Notes: generated from the letters alone by a model not told the origin. A stretch of DNA of 64,000 nucleotides from Penelope pileata (GCA_013396635.1 WBMW01004107.1:185683-249682), one strand, 5' to 3'. Positions 1 through 14,553 are shown, counted from the stretch's first letter. Made by a program: numbers and translations.

Positions 1-3000
1 AAGACAACCCTACATTGTACAATTATGACATTGCTGGAGTGGACTATTGGCAGTGCTGTGCTTGGAGAGGCTGAAAGTGCAAACGTGCCTACTAATTTTA
101 GCATACTCGGTTCCAAGGCCTACTTGTGAAAAGGGAAAGAGTGTCTTAGTATAATCTTAGTTGAAAGATTAAAAAACGGTAGGCTAAAAATTACAGTTGC
201 TGTGAAAGCTCAAATTTTTCCTTCCACTTAATGAACTTACTTTCTCCACTGCAGGTAGGGACTTGTGAAAAATAGTAACATCATCTTATTTGCACATACC
301 AACCCACTGCTTTCCTTGCCTAGAAATCTCAGCTAAAAATATGTAACGATGATTTTCCAGACCTGAATACTATAAAAAATGGTTATAAATATTAATTCAA
401 CAACACAACTGGACCACTGTCCTTGAAAAAGCAAACAGTTAAAAGTGAAGTAAGCCGCAGCGTACATTTCACAAATAATTACAGCTCTGTTCCAACCCTG
501 TCCAACGTCTCCACCCTATCAAAAATATACTTATGTGCTAATAATTATAGCTTCAATTTTATTTGAGGTCAACATTATCAAGTAGTAAGCGAAACTGACC
601 TGAGATGGCAGCAATTAAATAAATGCTAATATATCATATTGTATCATTAATCTATTTTCTCTGAGTCTTTTCATGATAATTTGTTCGTCATTTTATTTTT
701 ACTAGTCATGTGCTTTATGTTCAAAATTGAGGAAAAAAAAATCATGGAGTGTACAGGGAAAAGAATAAAATCTGCTCTGTACAGGCTGTGACTTAGAATT
801 CATAAAATAGAAAAGTTACTTTTTCTATGCAGAATTGAGATTAATATAAGCAAAAGCTTAGAATACACAGAAACACATTAGCCAGCAGGAGGTAAGAGTC
901 TACCTTTAGCCTACACAGAGCAAAGGCAAGATTTTATAAGACTAGGTCCCCATTATTTCAGCTGTCATAAGAAACAACAGTAGTAAGGCTGTACCTTGTG
1001 GTCCATACAAGTGGGATTGCAGGTGTACCTGTGTTGCAAACAGACCTTCTTCCATTATGCAGATAATCCCACGTCCTTTGTGTATTGGCTCCAAGAGTAC
1101 AAGATGCTGTGCCATGTCCAGCCTGCATAGCCTCCAGCATGAACGTGGTTACTGGATGAAAGTCATGGTGTTTGTGTCCTCCAGTGGTACCTCAGTGGTA
1201 TCTTCTGACCGATGCCAGTTAAAGAGGTGCCTTGCTGAGATCACTTCTACAGTGCTGCAAAAACATGATGAGAGAAGGAGATGTCCTCGTGCAATCCTCT
1301 GCGCGTGCCGGTTGGCGAACTGTCAGCCAATGTCCCTCCATTCACACTGTCTGGTGTATTGAGCATTAAAAAAAAAAAAACACTGATTTTGCATAGCTCA
1401 TCATGTGAGGATGAATGGGAAGGCTGTGATTTTGTTAGGTAGATCATGACCTTTAGCTCACATTAGGTATAATGAATGGATGCAAAAATGTCTAGATGAG
1501 AGGTTAAGGTTGGGAGAGGATTAAGACGTAATGGGGGGTCCATATGTGGATCTTTACCAGACTCTGTTTTCAAATATTTGTTCTAGATTTATGTTCTAAT
1601 GATTTAAACTAATGAATATACATCAGTGACTCTAACTCCAGATCAATTTTTTTGTTTAGCAATTAATTTCTGTTTGCTCTTTTTTAATAAAGCTGCATGG
1701 AAGAAGAAAGTTTCTCAGATCTGTCCATATTTAATCCTTGGCAAGTACAGCAAGGGATGATACAGCTGAAAAGCCCTCTCAAACTCTGAAAGCTCCTACA
1801 GAGCATGTAGTAGCTGCCATTTCTTCCCTTGTGTCTCTTGTATTTCACGTGATGAATGCCGTGAGCTCTTAAAAGCTGTTGTAATTGAGTAAAGAAGCCA
1901 GAAAGTTGGGAAAACATAAATGGTTTCAAATACCATTTATAACCTCAGAATGTGCTGTAGGTTATCAGATGAGAGTTAAACTTCACAGATTTAGGAAGGT
2001 TTTAATCCAGTCTATCCATTATAAAGCCAGATGTCCCTAACACCTGGATTTCCATTTTAATTCTACATATTTTCTCGAAAGTGGAAAGAATCTCAAGACA
2101 GTGCAGGAATCTGCATTGGCCAGTTAATAGGATTAGTGAATAATTTCTATATCAATGTGATGGGGATGGTGTTCAAGAGTGCTCTCCCAGACATTTTTAT
2201 ACAGATAAAGGAAGAAGTGTAGTTTTGAGATACAAGGGCCAGGGCATCACCTTCTGCTTTAGAGCTAGAGCAAGAGAAAAGCTGTTAAAATTACTAACAA
2301 GTATTGCAGAAGAGGACTAGAAAGTAACCTGGTGAGGGCAGAACCACAAAAAAAAAATGTGAGAGAAAAAAAGTTCTGAAGTCTTGTTTAAAACAACTCA
2401 GATGAGCTCTGCTCTGACAAAATATGTCTTCTCCACAACACTTTTCAATAAAATTGGGATAGATCCAAACAGCATGAGGCCACTGCAGGGATCACCAGTT
2501 TTCGGTCTGAAAAGACATATGCTGTTCCCAGCAGCATCCTGCCACAGAGGCAGCTGTGCTCAAGCTGCTCCCGTCTCACCTATTTCCACATAGGGGTGTG
2601 CCTTCAAAGGTGACTGTCCCATAACGCTCTCCAAAAATGAATCCCTGAGGCTGTTCTCTGCCATGTTAGGCTCAGCAGCTGTTTCACACCATCCCTTCCC
2701 ATCCGGGCCCTAGTGGGCATCTCTCTCTGGATGCCCACAGCCCCTGTCTCCAGTGCAGCAGTGACAGTCCCTTGGGGGCAGGAGGTGGCCTTTTGCACCA
2801 GAGCAGCAGGTGAGCTGCACAAGGACAGCTTGGTGCCTTCTCTCTGCCCTCTCAGTGCTTCCCTGGGTCCGCCAAGGAGCACAGTCCCTTCTTGCTGCAG
2901 AACTACCACCAAGGAGTTTTTGCCCTGTGGCCTCCTCAGGCTCTTGGGGATAAAACACATTTCCTATAGGTTTTTACTGCTTACAGACATTCAGTAAACA

Positions 3001-6000
3001 TAATGCAGGTTCATTCACTTTTGCTTTAAAAGACACCTCACATAGTGCCAACCCAAACAACGTGTATTTTTGGAAAGAGCAGGGTCTCAGAAGGCACTCT
3101 GTGCAGGACAGCTAGTCTGCAAAGGCATCTGCAGGCATTAAGAGCTATAGCAGCTTGAGGAGCTTTAAAAACCTATTGTCTTTTCTTTCATACAAACAAA
3201 CAAAATTTAAGCACTCCCTCGTCTCCCACAGGGGATATATTTCAACACCTGTACTGACTGTCAAGTGTGATGGACTTACAGATTAGTTCCTTAAGGGGAC
3301 AGAGTTTTCAGCCAGGAGAATGGGGAAGAGGAGTTGTCCCCAGACACCCTTTAACTTCCAGACATGAGGGGTACACACTGCAATAACCATTTGGTGAACA
3401 AGTCAGGAGACCAACTGAGGTAAGCAGCGGCCACGTATCAATTTAAGCTGAAGAGAAGCATCTGCTACTGTGCACTAGACCAGTTTCCTTGCCAGCTCAG
3501 GATGAGGTAACTCAGAAGAAAGAGTATTCTTTTTGCTTTCTGCAGGAAATGCTTAGAGACTGCTAGAAAAGATTTTATACGCTTGACTGCTGGAGGTAGG
3601 TCCTACAGTGATCACAAAGAGAAAGAAAAGCGGTTTCTATAAGGGCTGTTAGAAGAAAGCCTTGCAAAAATCTGTTTATGTTTTCTTAGCCTTCTGTAAA
3701 TTAGCAAAATCTACTCCTTGGTGAAGCAAAACTGATAACCAGTTCCTAATAGCATTGCTTATGAGAGGCTTCAAGTTTCCGAAGCAACAGCACACCGGCA
3801 CTGCCAGCCTTGCCTTTGTTACAGTGCTGGCCCACAGCAGAGCTCCCATTTTGTGCCTCGGCCAGCTCACACACCAGCTCCAATGCCTCCATCCCTGCTG
3901 GGAACAAAGCCCAGAGTTTGCAGACCTGAGGGGGCATAGGCCAAGAGGTTGTGGCTGCAGGTGCCCAGGCCCAAGCAGCTGGTTGACTTGGTGTGGTTGG
4001 GCTGTTGTTGCTCAGCGTGACTGCTCCCTTGAGCTAGGCCACATACACAGGCCTACACGCAACTAGGGCCACAGTGTGACTGGAGGAACAACACAACACA
4101 ATCCTAGTTATGAAAACCTCCTCTTCAGAGCCCCAGCCCCTGCAAGCTGTTTCTGAGGGACTCAGGCTGTCATCTGCGATGCATCCACATGAGTCTTTGC
4201 CTGTACGTAGAAGGGTGGCTTGCATGGGGTGGAAAGGGTAGCACATGATGTATTGTTGCTCTTTTCATATTTAACAAGTAGAGTACTATAATTAATTATG
4301 TAAAACAATAAATAAATAATGTCAACTAGAAGATAGGATTAGCTTAAAAACAAGTACATCCAGTGTGTAGGAGCACCATGCCTGCTCTTAGGAGTCAGCT
4401 CAGCAGAATTTTGGGTAGAACAGCTCCAAAATCACATTCTCCCTTTTTTGCACCACACAGATGGGAGTGTTCAGAGCAAAGGTCTTTGCTCCGTACTGGT
4501 CCTTGGCTGTCAAACTGACACATGGCCAACTTTGAATTGCTTATTCTTCTCTATTGCAGCAAAAGACAGCCTTGGAAACAAGAAGTGGAAAGGTCATTCA
4601 TCCTGCACTTTTTAGGTATTTGATGTAACTGAGCAACACAGTACAGACACTGAAATCTCCACTGTTGCATTAGCGTCATGCTCTGCCTAGGCTTTCTGGC
4701 CCAAGCACTGTGGCTACTCTCCAGCTCATTCAGCCTGAACTGGGGTGGAGGCTGATGCCTGAAGGTGCCTATGGCTGCAGGACCCTAATCTTTCTTGCTT
4801 CTGAATTAAATGCTGTCAAGACTGCTGTCCAGAACCAAGCCCCTGGACAGGGAAAGCTCACGTCCACTCTATTACCCTTCAGAGCTACTAATGCTCATCC
4901 AGCCAGGGAAACATCCATAATGGCACCAGCTGTCTCAGGCCAAAATAAGGCCTGTGTTCAACTATGCAGACTGTCCTGATCCAGCAACTAAGATCGTAAT
5001 GGGGCACTGCTTAATGTACAGGGACAGAGGTGGTATCCTGCCAAACTGTGACATGGCTGGGTTGCTTCACGAACACCTTTAGTAGCACCAGGATGCTCCT
5101 TTTGTTCCTGGACTTATGCTGTAAAAACTTCGCTTGTATCAAAAGACTGCCTGAAGTTTTGGTTAGGTCTTTCTAACTGCTGAGCAGATCTCTGAGTGGA
5201 AACATACAGCATTCAGCTTGTGAGGGAAACATTTCTAAGCTAACTTCTTGCTTAGAGTAATTCTAGTCTCTTGCAACGTCTTTATTTCACTCGGCTTTGA
5301 AGAGATAGAGGAGACAGATAATTAATTATAAAAGACAGTTTAAAAAAAAAAATCAGTCATTCCAGAGTCTTAAATCCCCTAAAGACAAAACTGATACACC
5401 ACTGGCAGCATTTGGGCCCTTGCTAGTGTGGAGTCAAAAGACTACAGCTGATCTGCGTTAGAAAAGCCTCTGTTTGCTTCTCTCACCCAAAAGGATAGGG
5501 AAATCCATGTCATTTTCTTTAAACCATACAACAACATTTGGTAACCTTTGTTTCCTCTCACTTAAAATAAAGTAATAAAGGTCAATAACCATCCATCAAA
5601 GTGATGTTCCAGTTTCATTTATGTGATGTTCAGAACAATTTGTGGCAATAAAAGGAATGAGTGCTTGAATGAGGTATTATGGTTAGCAGCCTGCTGGAAG
5701 ATACATTTAGTTCAAACACTAATAATGGCTTAATAGCAGCAAGGCAAGATAATGGAATGTGACAGATGTTGGATCTTTTCTTTTTGCACTGTGCCAGATA
5801 TATATTTCAGATTACTGTTTGCATCCCGTAAGGGCCAAGAAGCCTCAGTTTTGGATTCAGGTCCTGGAGTCTGCAAACAAGTATTCAGTCCTTTCCATAA
5901 AAATTTAAATGACAACTTATTTTCATCATGTGTGCCAATATTTTTTGCATGGACTGCTCTTCATTGAACAGCCCTAGAGGTGGCACCATCAAAAGATTCC

Positions 6001-6203
6001 CAAGAAAAGCCATCTGTTTCACCACACAGGTCATTCAGAAGTAACCTTGGCTGCGGTAAACATGGCTTGGTGAGGTGAGGACTCCAGGCTGGCTGCCTGG
6101 ACAAGATCCCGATCTCCTGCAGGACCACTTCATTTGAACAGTCAGACAGTGCCATCAGCAATCAGAGGAGCCCTTTCCAAGAACAGAATTGTATGGATAT
6201 TAT
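1..6203. other. Non-coding, no gene recognised
   Basis: AT-rich single-copy-looking DNA. Open frames here are short, overlap each other on opposite strands and show no known protein family, so I treat them as chance. The somewhat GC-richer stretch 2,600-2,960 has overlapping frames on both strands but no recognisable domain. Confidence 0.6.
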
Positions 6204-6284
6204 AGATTTTTTGAATTTGATGAATGCCAGGAATCCTCTACACAATTTTCAGGATTCCTGGCATTCACCAAATTCAAAAAATTT
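6204..6284. repeat. Near-perfect 31-bp-arm inverted repeat (hairpin)
   Basis: The left arm 6207-6237 and right arm 6251-6281 are reverse complements over 31 bp with one mismatch. The loop is 13 nt (6238-6250). Flanking bases add two A-T pairs and one G-T wobble. In a minus-strand transcript the single mismatch becomes a G-U wobble, so the stem would be continuous. The loop sequence CTACACAA is also complementary to TTGTGTAG at 6289-6296. It could be a microRNA-like precursor, a small fold-back element or a template-switch scar. Confidence 0.95.
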
Positions 6285-9200
6285 TCTTTTGTGTAGAAGA
6301 TTGTGAAAGTTGTCATTATAAAGCTTTTTTAGTATTTGCCTTTCATTTTCATGTTTGAAGAGAAAAAAAGTTATGTAAAGTGTCAATTGCAGTTTCATTT
6401 CATAGAAACAAATCTGAAAATGACAGTGTTGACTTCTGTGTTTTCCTTCCAGGAGCGATAGCTGATAGTCGTTTCCCAGTTATTTGCCAGTAGTTTGAAC
6501 TCAGCTGGGATTGCAGACACAGTCTGTGATCATTCCCTTACAGGCTTCCATCACTGAAAATACATCGCCTTTAGTTGACATTATGCCTTCAAATGCATTT
6601 TCATAGACTTGCTGCCATCAACAGCATTTTACAGAAGCTGTAATTTAATGAATCACTGGGCCACTGCGTCAGGAGCGGGAGTTTTCAGCTCATGTCTTCT
6701 TTACCTTGTTACCTCTACAAAACTCAGAACAGACATCTGCTAGGTGTCTTATAAATACATGGAGTAAAACCTGCTTTCCCACAACAGCTTTCCAGATTAG
6801 GGCTGTGTTATAATTATGCATTGGAATGAGCTGATGTCGGTGGGAATATTTTTTCAAGGATCAGCACTACAGTTCATGTGATTGCTCTGTGACTAGGGAA
6901 GTAACTGCACTCTGCTCCAACACAGAAGTTCTAAGGAGTTACAAGCAGCAAGCATGCAGTCATCTACTGTTCTGCAAATAGGTGATCATTTGGAGCTGAA
7001 TCCCTCAAACACCAGAGGTCATCCCCACTTCAGGTCTCCAATAGCACCTGTCTGGGCTCCTACCATCATCAGAGTGCCTAGATGTCCCAGCACTTGAGGA
7101 AACCATGCTCACAGGCCTCTGCAAGAAAGAGAAGACCCATTTTCACCTCGAGAACAAAGGAACGGGGCTAATGACACAGGCCTTCCAAGACAAGGAAGCC
7201 AAGAGCTGAATCCTGATTTTCTGAACCCCATCCAGTGCCCTGAATATTAGACTATTTTTCCTCCAATAACAGATTCAAGCTGTGATGGGATTCTGACACA
7301 TGGACTTTTTTCTCCCCTAAGGTTTTTAAGCATTTGGGTTTTGATCAGCCACTGTCACCACCACATTTCTTCAAAGAGATATTCTGAACTGTTCTAACAA
7401 GCATCAGCCACAATCTGAAACAGGGATAAAGGGAGTAATCGTTCACAGATCCTCAGAGCTACTATGCAGCTATGTGGTTGGGATCAAAGACGATTGCCTA
7501 TGACAACGGCAGCACTTAGAAGAGATCTTAAGAGCTGCATTTTCTTGTATGAAGTTTTATATAACCACAACACTTCGTTCTCAAATATTTAAACAGGTTA
7601 GTGACAATGAATAAACTACTATAATTATAACATGATGACATATTGAAGCCAGTGTGGTGAAAGTGCTTTGTATTCCCAGGCATCCTAAGGTCATCATCAT
7701 CCTCAGTATCTGACTGTAACTCAGATCCAAAACAGTGTTAGAACAAGCCATGCTGCTAACAAATGGATAATTAGATGTATCCTTGTTCAACTACTTCCTG
7801 TACAAAGAGGCCTGTATGTTGAATAAACTACAGTGTCATCAATAAAATCATGGGCTGTTTAAGTCAGAGTTCTCTGCTATCTGTGCTGTGAAGTACAATT
7901 GTAACACAACAACTATTCACAAAGATCTATTTTTCAAGTCATGCATAAATTAAAGAAAATTTGGCTAAGATACACTAAGCAAATAGTAGTAGCAACATCT
8001 AATCAAAGCTTCTCTTTATTTCCCACCAACAGACTTCCCAACAGTCTGGGGAATATCTACTTTTCTTGCTCTTAAGCAAGTTCTTTTTCTTTAAATATCT
8101 TAAAATGATGTAAACTCAATCAAATTTCTTGCTAAATGACCAGTGAGATGCAGATAAATGTGTGGTTGGTAACAAACTACTAGAAACTCTGACAATTATT
8201 GAGCAGTTCTGTCCATTCATTGGTGAGCACGTCTCCATGTGAGATGATACGCATGAGCTGCCAGTGCGGAGCTTGATGGCAAAATCAAGGCATTACACAG
8301 GTCAGGAAAATGCCCTTCTCCACATAACAGTCAGGAAATGAAGAGATGGAGATTCACCACTTCTCTGCTCCCAAATAATTTCCAATAGTTGTCATATAGC
8401 TGCTTGTCTGCCGTTGTTGGCCCCTTCCAAAAGTGACATGGGCTTTACTACTCCAAATAACAGAGTGAGTGGAGCTAGAGCGCTGCTCTCAGTATAGGAA
8501 GTCACACAAGTCTGTGGCACTGAGCCTTCCTGCCCTCCTCCCTGAGCCCTACTCCTTCTAAACAGCCTGTTCTTCAAACTTTCCTTTGCTCCTGCAAAGG
8601 CTCCATAATTTTGCAGTAATCCCCGCTCCCACCTCTAATAGCATATTTCCTACAAGGACAACAAGACAATATACTTCAAAACTCTTTTATGCATTCTGCT
8701 TTTACAGAATTTGTCACATAACTCTGTTTTCAAAGGATATGGTATGGAGAATACAGAGACAAAGGGTTTGCTTTGTTTGTTTATTAAAATGGAACACTAT
8801 ATTTAGATTTAGTCACGGATAAGCTATCATAGTCCTTTAAGCCCAAACTTTGAACATATTTAACATTTTTCGTTTCCACTGTCATGGTCTCTGTTCATGC
8901 ACAGATGCACTGGGTGCTATTACAGCTGGTTCAGTAGAACCAGTGAAATCACAGCCTGCTCTCCAAATAGCTCTGAAAAACTCGCTCCACAGCTTACCCC
9001 AGCTATAACCCCTTACCCAAAACACCTGCTAGTTCTGGTCTTTGCTGCTTGTGTTTTTTCCATCTGTTCAGAGGTGGACCCAGAAGTCCTCATCTCTTGC
9101 ACATGGGAGGCCAGTACCTCCTAACTCACCTGCCTTTGACACTGGTCAAGTCACCTTGAGTCTATGAAAGCTCCTTCACCAGGATACCTGTCCTGGTAGC

Positions 9201-12200
9201 CTCTGACATCTGTATAGTGACTGCAATCTGTATAATTATTAGCCATAAACATAACATCCAAAGCAAAATTTTTAGTTTCCCCAGACAGCAAATAAGTGGG
9301 TGAAATAATATTAGCTCAATCATTTTTGATGGATTTTTAAACATACATAAGGACCAAACACGCTATGATGCAACTACAGGAATTTCCAAAAGCACATCGG
9401 TCATGCTTATTAATTGAAATAGGAATTGAACAATTCAAGACTTTCAGAAAATCCCATGTATACAAGTATATCTCCATGCAACAAGCACTTTAGTATCTTT
9501 AAAATGATGTCTTTTGTTCATTGCCACTGCAAATTGGTACCTTCAAAATACAAACTTGAAAATACACTTTTCAAGAGTACACTTTTATCACTATATTCCA
9601 AGTAATTACTTAGAGTATCTAACTGACCTAATAACCGACTCTCTGTCATTGCACTATTAGTACATTTGGCCTTTTTAGCAGCATTGTGGTTTCATTCAGT
9701 CCACTGCAGGCTGGACTAAAGGATGGTCTTTTCTCACAATGCTTCCCAAACTCAGCATAACAGCATTTCAAATTTTCTCTTTTTTAACTTTCTTTCTTTT
9801 TCGTTTCTTTTCCCTGTTGAAGGCTCTGCCTGATTACAATTTACAGTCATCTTGGATTAATATATATTTTAAAAGTCCCTTGCTAATCACTGGCACATGT
9901 TCAAGGTCCATTCAAATATAGCCTTTTTGAACTTATCACTTAATTAACTGAAGTCATTGTGAGGTATCCGGTTTTTCAAGTCTACCTTAGAACCCAGCAA
10001 TTATAAATGGAGAAAAAGGACAAAATAAGTGTGGCAAATCATGAGGGATTAGGTCTTATTCTTAAGCAGGCATGTAACCTTACATTTGCAAATCTAGAGC
10101 ACATATTATCCAGATGCTTGTGGGTTTAGGAATGCAATTTGAAGCAAGATAAAGGTTTTGACTATATAAAATCTGTGTGTATGCACGTGTCCACAGAAGA
10201 GACAGTGAAATCTGACAGCTCTTTTAGATATTCAGCATCTGCCTTCTCTATAGACACTTTATCAAAAGTGCACCAAAGTGATGCAGAACACTCCAAAGAG
10301 CTCTTTCCTCCAAAGCGTGTCTGTCAGCCAGAAAAGATGTTTCAAGTCCAGCAGCACTGCATACCTGTGTGCTTAAACAACCATTGCTTAGGAGAACCTC
10401 AGTTAGGAAGGATGCCTAGCTAAAATTCAAAAAATTGAATTTTTTAAAAAAATACATATATACATTTTTCTACTACCTTTATGCAGGTCCTAATTCTGCA
10501 AACACACCTCAGTAGATAAGTCAGATGAAGGATACAAAGCTGTCAATAAAAGACATGAGAGAGAGTATTTGCAAGCTTGTGCGTTACAGTAATTCAGTTT
10601 ATAGCTGTTGAACTTCAGCTGATGCTGGATTTGTTTTGGTGAGTTTATGTTTTTATCAGTACAGTTTGTTTAGCTTATTGGAGACCACTCTAGTGTGCCA
10701 CATCCTAAGCGCGTATCAGTGCAATAAAACAGAATGAGAGAAACTCCTGTTTAATCAGAACCGTATCAGGGGAAAGGCAATCCAACACCAGTGTCAAGGA
10801 TTTAACTGATGGTTAAGCAAGAGTTAATTTATGTATTTCTGAACTCAAAACGCAGCATCTTCCCTACACAGCTGAAATAGAACCACGATCCCAAATACGT
10901 CCTTAGGTGCCTATACAGAATTCCTCTTCTCTCCCCAGGAACAACTCAGTAAAATCTAATAGTCTTTTCCCTTTTTACATTCATGTGACCATAGGATAAA
11001 CTTTAGACAAGTGACTTTCAATCCTTTTTAATTTGCAAATTGCTAAAGTTTTGGGGGTTGGGTTTTTTCTTTGTTTGTTTGTTTTCCCAGTTGGAACAGT
11101 GCAGCTCTGCAAGCAAATTGAAGTCTACCAGCAGACATAGTTTTCTTAGCTACTCTTCACAGAGTCTTAGAAGACATCTGTGGAACCCCTAGGATGTGAG
11201 TATCACAAGTTGAAAATCCTTAGTTTAGAAAACGCAGCTGCACAAACCACAGATTGGACAATGGGGACTTTGTTACTGGTTGTTCCATAGATAGAAGAGG
11301 GAGCCCTGTTCAACTTTCCAAGGCCAGGTTAAGATTTTTAGGTGTCAGCATCTAGAAAAATCTATCTATATTTTTTCACTTGCAGACTGAGGAAGAAAGT
11401 CCACAGACATGAAACTTTTCTCAGTGCCTTTTCCATTGATTCACTCCTCAGAACAGAACTGAGCTTTGAATTAATGTACAAATCTGACAAAGGACAAAAC
11501 AGCATTTAAATTACCCTTGATAAATACCAAGCCAAAAGTCATTACTGTTGTGGCTTATTAAGAAAGTGTTCCTTTAAATCTCTAGAGTTAAATAATGAAA
11601 GAGATGACAGAGTTGATTCAGTGTGCTACTGTGCAAGTGTTTATAAAATGCGCAGATAGTATTTTCAAAAATTTCAATCTTTCTCTCTGTATTTCCTACC
11701 TACCTTAGTTTCTCCCAGTATCTCTTTACTCACAAAAAAGGAATCTTGTAAATGTTGTCACATCTTTGGTAAGACTCCTTAAAAAGTTGCCCCTTGCTGA
11801 GTACAAAGGTTAAAGTAGGAGGTTGGCCTAAAAATGCTGGATAACAGTAATGACCACTCAACGAATTCTCACAATTATTTTCTGCATTTTGGTTTTGACT
11901 AGGTATCAAAGCTCTAAATACTGTTGCTAGAGCAGGGAAGAGTGATAAATTATTATCACAATTCATCTTTAAAGTATTTAATCAGTTCTTGTCCCCTATT
12001 ACTGCTGTCAGAAAGCTGCTCCAGAAGCTCAGAGCTCTGATACTGGGAATCGGCCTGAAGTTATTTGAACCTGGGTTATACTCACACTTCTTACTTGGTG
12101 CTACAGACTGCAGACGGAGAGTAAAGAGTCACAAAAAAGCAATCTGTGTTCTGAACAGGCCAGTACTTTAAAAACAAGATGCAGCTCTTAGGCTGCTTTC

Positions 12201-13340
12201 ATTAGACAATCTCAAACCTTAGAAGGCTGCAGCAGATTTGCTCTTGCTTTCAGCAAAAGGGGGAAGAAAGGAAGTGTTATACGGTTTGTAATGATGACTG
12301 CGCAGCTTTAAAAAGCAGAAATATATCGTTGAGTGGAAGTATGTTGAGGCTATGATTCTCAGGATTACATGAATAAAGCATCTGGAAAACTCACTTTCAG
12401 AAAGCAAACCCTCTGTATTAGTTACATAGCTTTGTCTGTCAAAAACCAAGGACGATCTCCAAGCGAGAGAAGCTGCTACAAATTTCAGGTGATACAACTG
12501 CCCTGTTTCCATTTCAACTGGAAAAGCCTACTGACCTTACTGGATCTAGCATTACCTAAGGTGAGACCAGAAGAGATATAGTGTTGGGCCAATAGATACT
12601 GATACCTGCGAATCCAATACTGATACCTGTGTATCTAATTCAACTGTTTGCTTTCTGAAATGGTATCCCCCTGCATTGCTTTTTACTAACAGGCCATTAT
12701 GGATGTGCCTTTAGCAAATTTACTGCTAATGGAAATGTAAACGCCTCGTGATACTGTATAAAATGATTTTTAAAGAACGGAGAACAGTGGTGGGACAGGC
12801 AGCAGTGAAGAGGTCAGAAACAGAGGAAAAAGTCGCTTGTCCAACACTCTTTGCCTGTATTAGACCATTTTGTACAAAGCTTATCCAGTAAAACAAAGTT
12901 TTTCCACTGCCCAACCACCAACGACAGTGACTCTGACATGCAGGTCACTTTTTAGGAGCAGAAAGATGCATTTAACTCTACAATTGGAAACAGAAGCAGC
13001 TCTCCTACCATCTTTGCAGTAGATGCAGTGGGAAGAATTCAACCCACAAGAGTAGTGGTGTAAAAGATGTATTTTAACATACCAGTCAAACCACACATTC
13101 TGCTGGCTACCAGCACTGCAAAAAGATGTTGTCTGAACAACTGGTTCAGGAGGTCTTGCTGGGTGCCACATCATCTTTGTCCACACTAAGGAGATCCTCC
13201 AGATCAATGTGGGCTGCTTCTTGGGGGCTTCAGTCTAACTTTTTTTCTCAAGAAGACCGAACACATACACTAAACTGATTCTGACAATGTTTAGGGGACA
13301 TCGTACATGTTCAATGATGACTACTCCCCATTTATAGTGA
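6285..13340. other. Non-coding, no gene recognised
   Basis: AT-rich DNA with only short chance frames. A small palindrome (AAAATTCAA / TTGAATTTT) sits at about 10,422-10,443. A short tandem echo of ATACTGATACCTG appears twice at about 12,595-12,630. I recognise no transposon here, although very old ones could be missed by eye. Confidence 0.55.
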
Positions 13341-13622
13341 AAAAATTTATCTCAGAAGGAAATTTTGTGTAGAGGAGGCATTCTCAGAGATGAAATAAGT
13401 TCCAGACTACCCAAAGCTTGCAGAGCTTTGGGGAAAACTGTGCTGAAATTTGGGAGGTGGGAGATGAAGAGCAACAGATTAGGAACACATTTTTTTGTCT
13501 ACAAGGCAATAGTCGTGACATTCCTACTTTATGTGTGTCACATTTGGACAGCCCAGAGCTACTAAGAGGAGCCCTATCACTTCTGTCTACATTTCCACAG
13601 AGAATTTGCAGAAGATACAAGG
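13340..13622 (+). mobile_element. RTE-like (non-CR1) LINE reverse transcriptase remnant
   Basis: The frame covering 13,365-13,565 gives a peptide with the landmarks of the C-terminal part of RTE-type reverse transcriptases: GGILRDEISSRL, then KACRALGK, then VYKAIVVTFLLYVCHIWT. The family pattern is roughly G..L..EI..R..KA..A.G.L, then VYKA(V/I)V...LLY.CE.WT. In-frame upstream, NLSQKEI resembles the preceding NLSLDEEI-type segment. After the stop, a shifted frame gives LHFHREF, similar to the RFHQRCLR segment that normally follows. The copy is therefore broken and old. It does not resemble the CR1 reverse transcriptase elsewhere in the window. The assignment rests on motif memory, not a search. 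Confidence 0.55.
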
Positions 13623-14538
13623 CAGCAGAAACGAAGTCCAAGGACGTAGACAATAAGAGCACAAATGTAACTCAATGTCCTGTGGTAAAATTAAATTTGA
13701 TAATCACTCACTCAGCTTAAAAGACAGAAGGACACTCAGCCAAAATAGCTATTTCCACTGACACACAGAAACAAGATGATATGACAGAGAAAAAAGTTAC
13801 AGAAGACAATTTATGGCTTAATGACATTTAAAATAGCTATTGCTAAGTTAGCTGAAATAAAAAAGAAGTGACGGGCAGATTGGAGAAGAACAACCCTTAG
13901 GTCAATCTGACAAATTTGTTATCCTGCTTGTGGGAAAACATCGCTTGCAAAATTTGAACTTCACAGCTGGATGAGAACACATAAGCAAGTTTAATGCAGA
14001 GCATAAACTGTTGATTGTCACCGTCAACAATAATGTACAACCAGAGCACACCATGTAAATGAGAAACAATCGTCTTCTCAATGTCCACTTAAAACCTTAC
14101 GGAAATGCAGATTTATCAGCAAAACTAGGGTGTCTCCATGTGAAAAAGTTTCCTATCAGATCTGTGCAAAGCTACGTAACAAAACATGTTAGAAAAGGGT
14201 TAAGTGGCAGATCTTGGAATCCTGTCTATCTTTCAATAGCCTCTGCTAGCAGCACTGCATTTCCATTTGAACTACAAATGACCCTGTACTCACAATCATG
14301 TAATTCATATTTATATAAACAGAGGGTACAGTATGTATAATTTGAAAGATTTCTGGGAGGGGATGCATCATAACTAAACTCCTGCTTTTCCCTTGGGGAA
14401 ACAATCCCATTTGGTTTTAGTTAACTTCAAAGGAGAAAAGTATTTTCCCCTCTGTGTCAATAATTTAACAGAAATTTGTCATTTCTCTCCACGAGTCAAA
14501 CCTTCAGAGTTGCCCTAACTGTTAAATGTAAAGCAGCA

Positions 14539-14553
14539 ACACACACACACACA
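14539..14553. repeat. (CA)n microsatellite
   Basis: Seven and a half perfect CA units. Confidence 0.9.
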
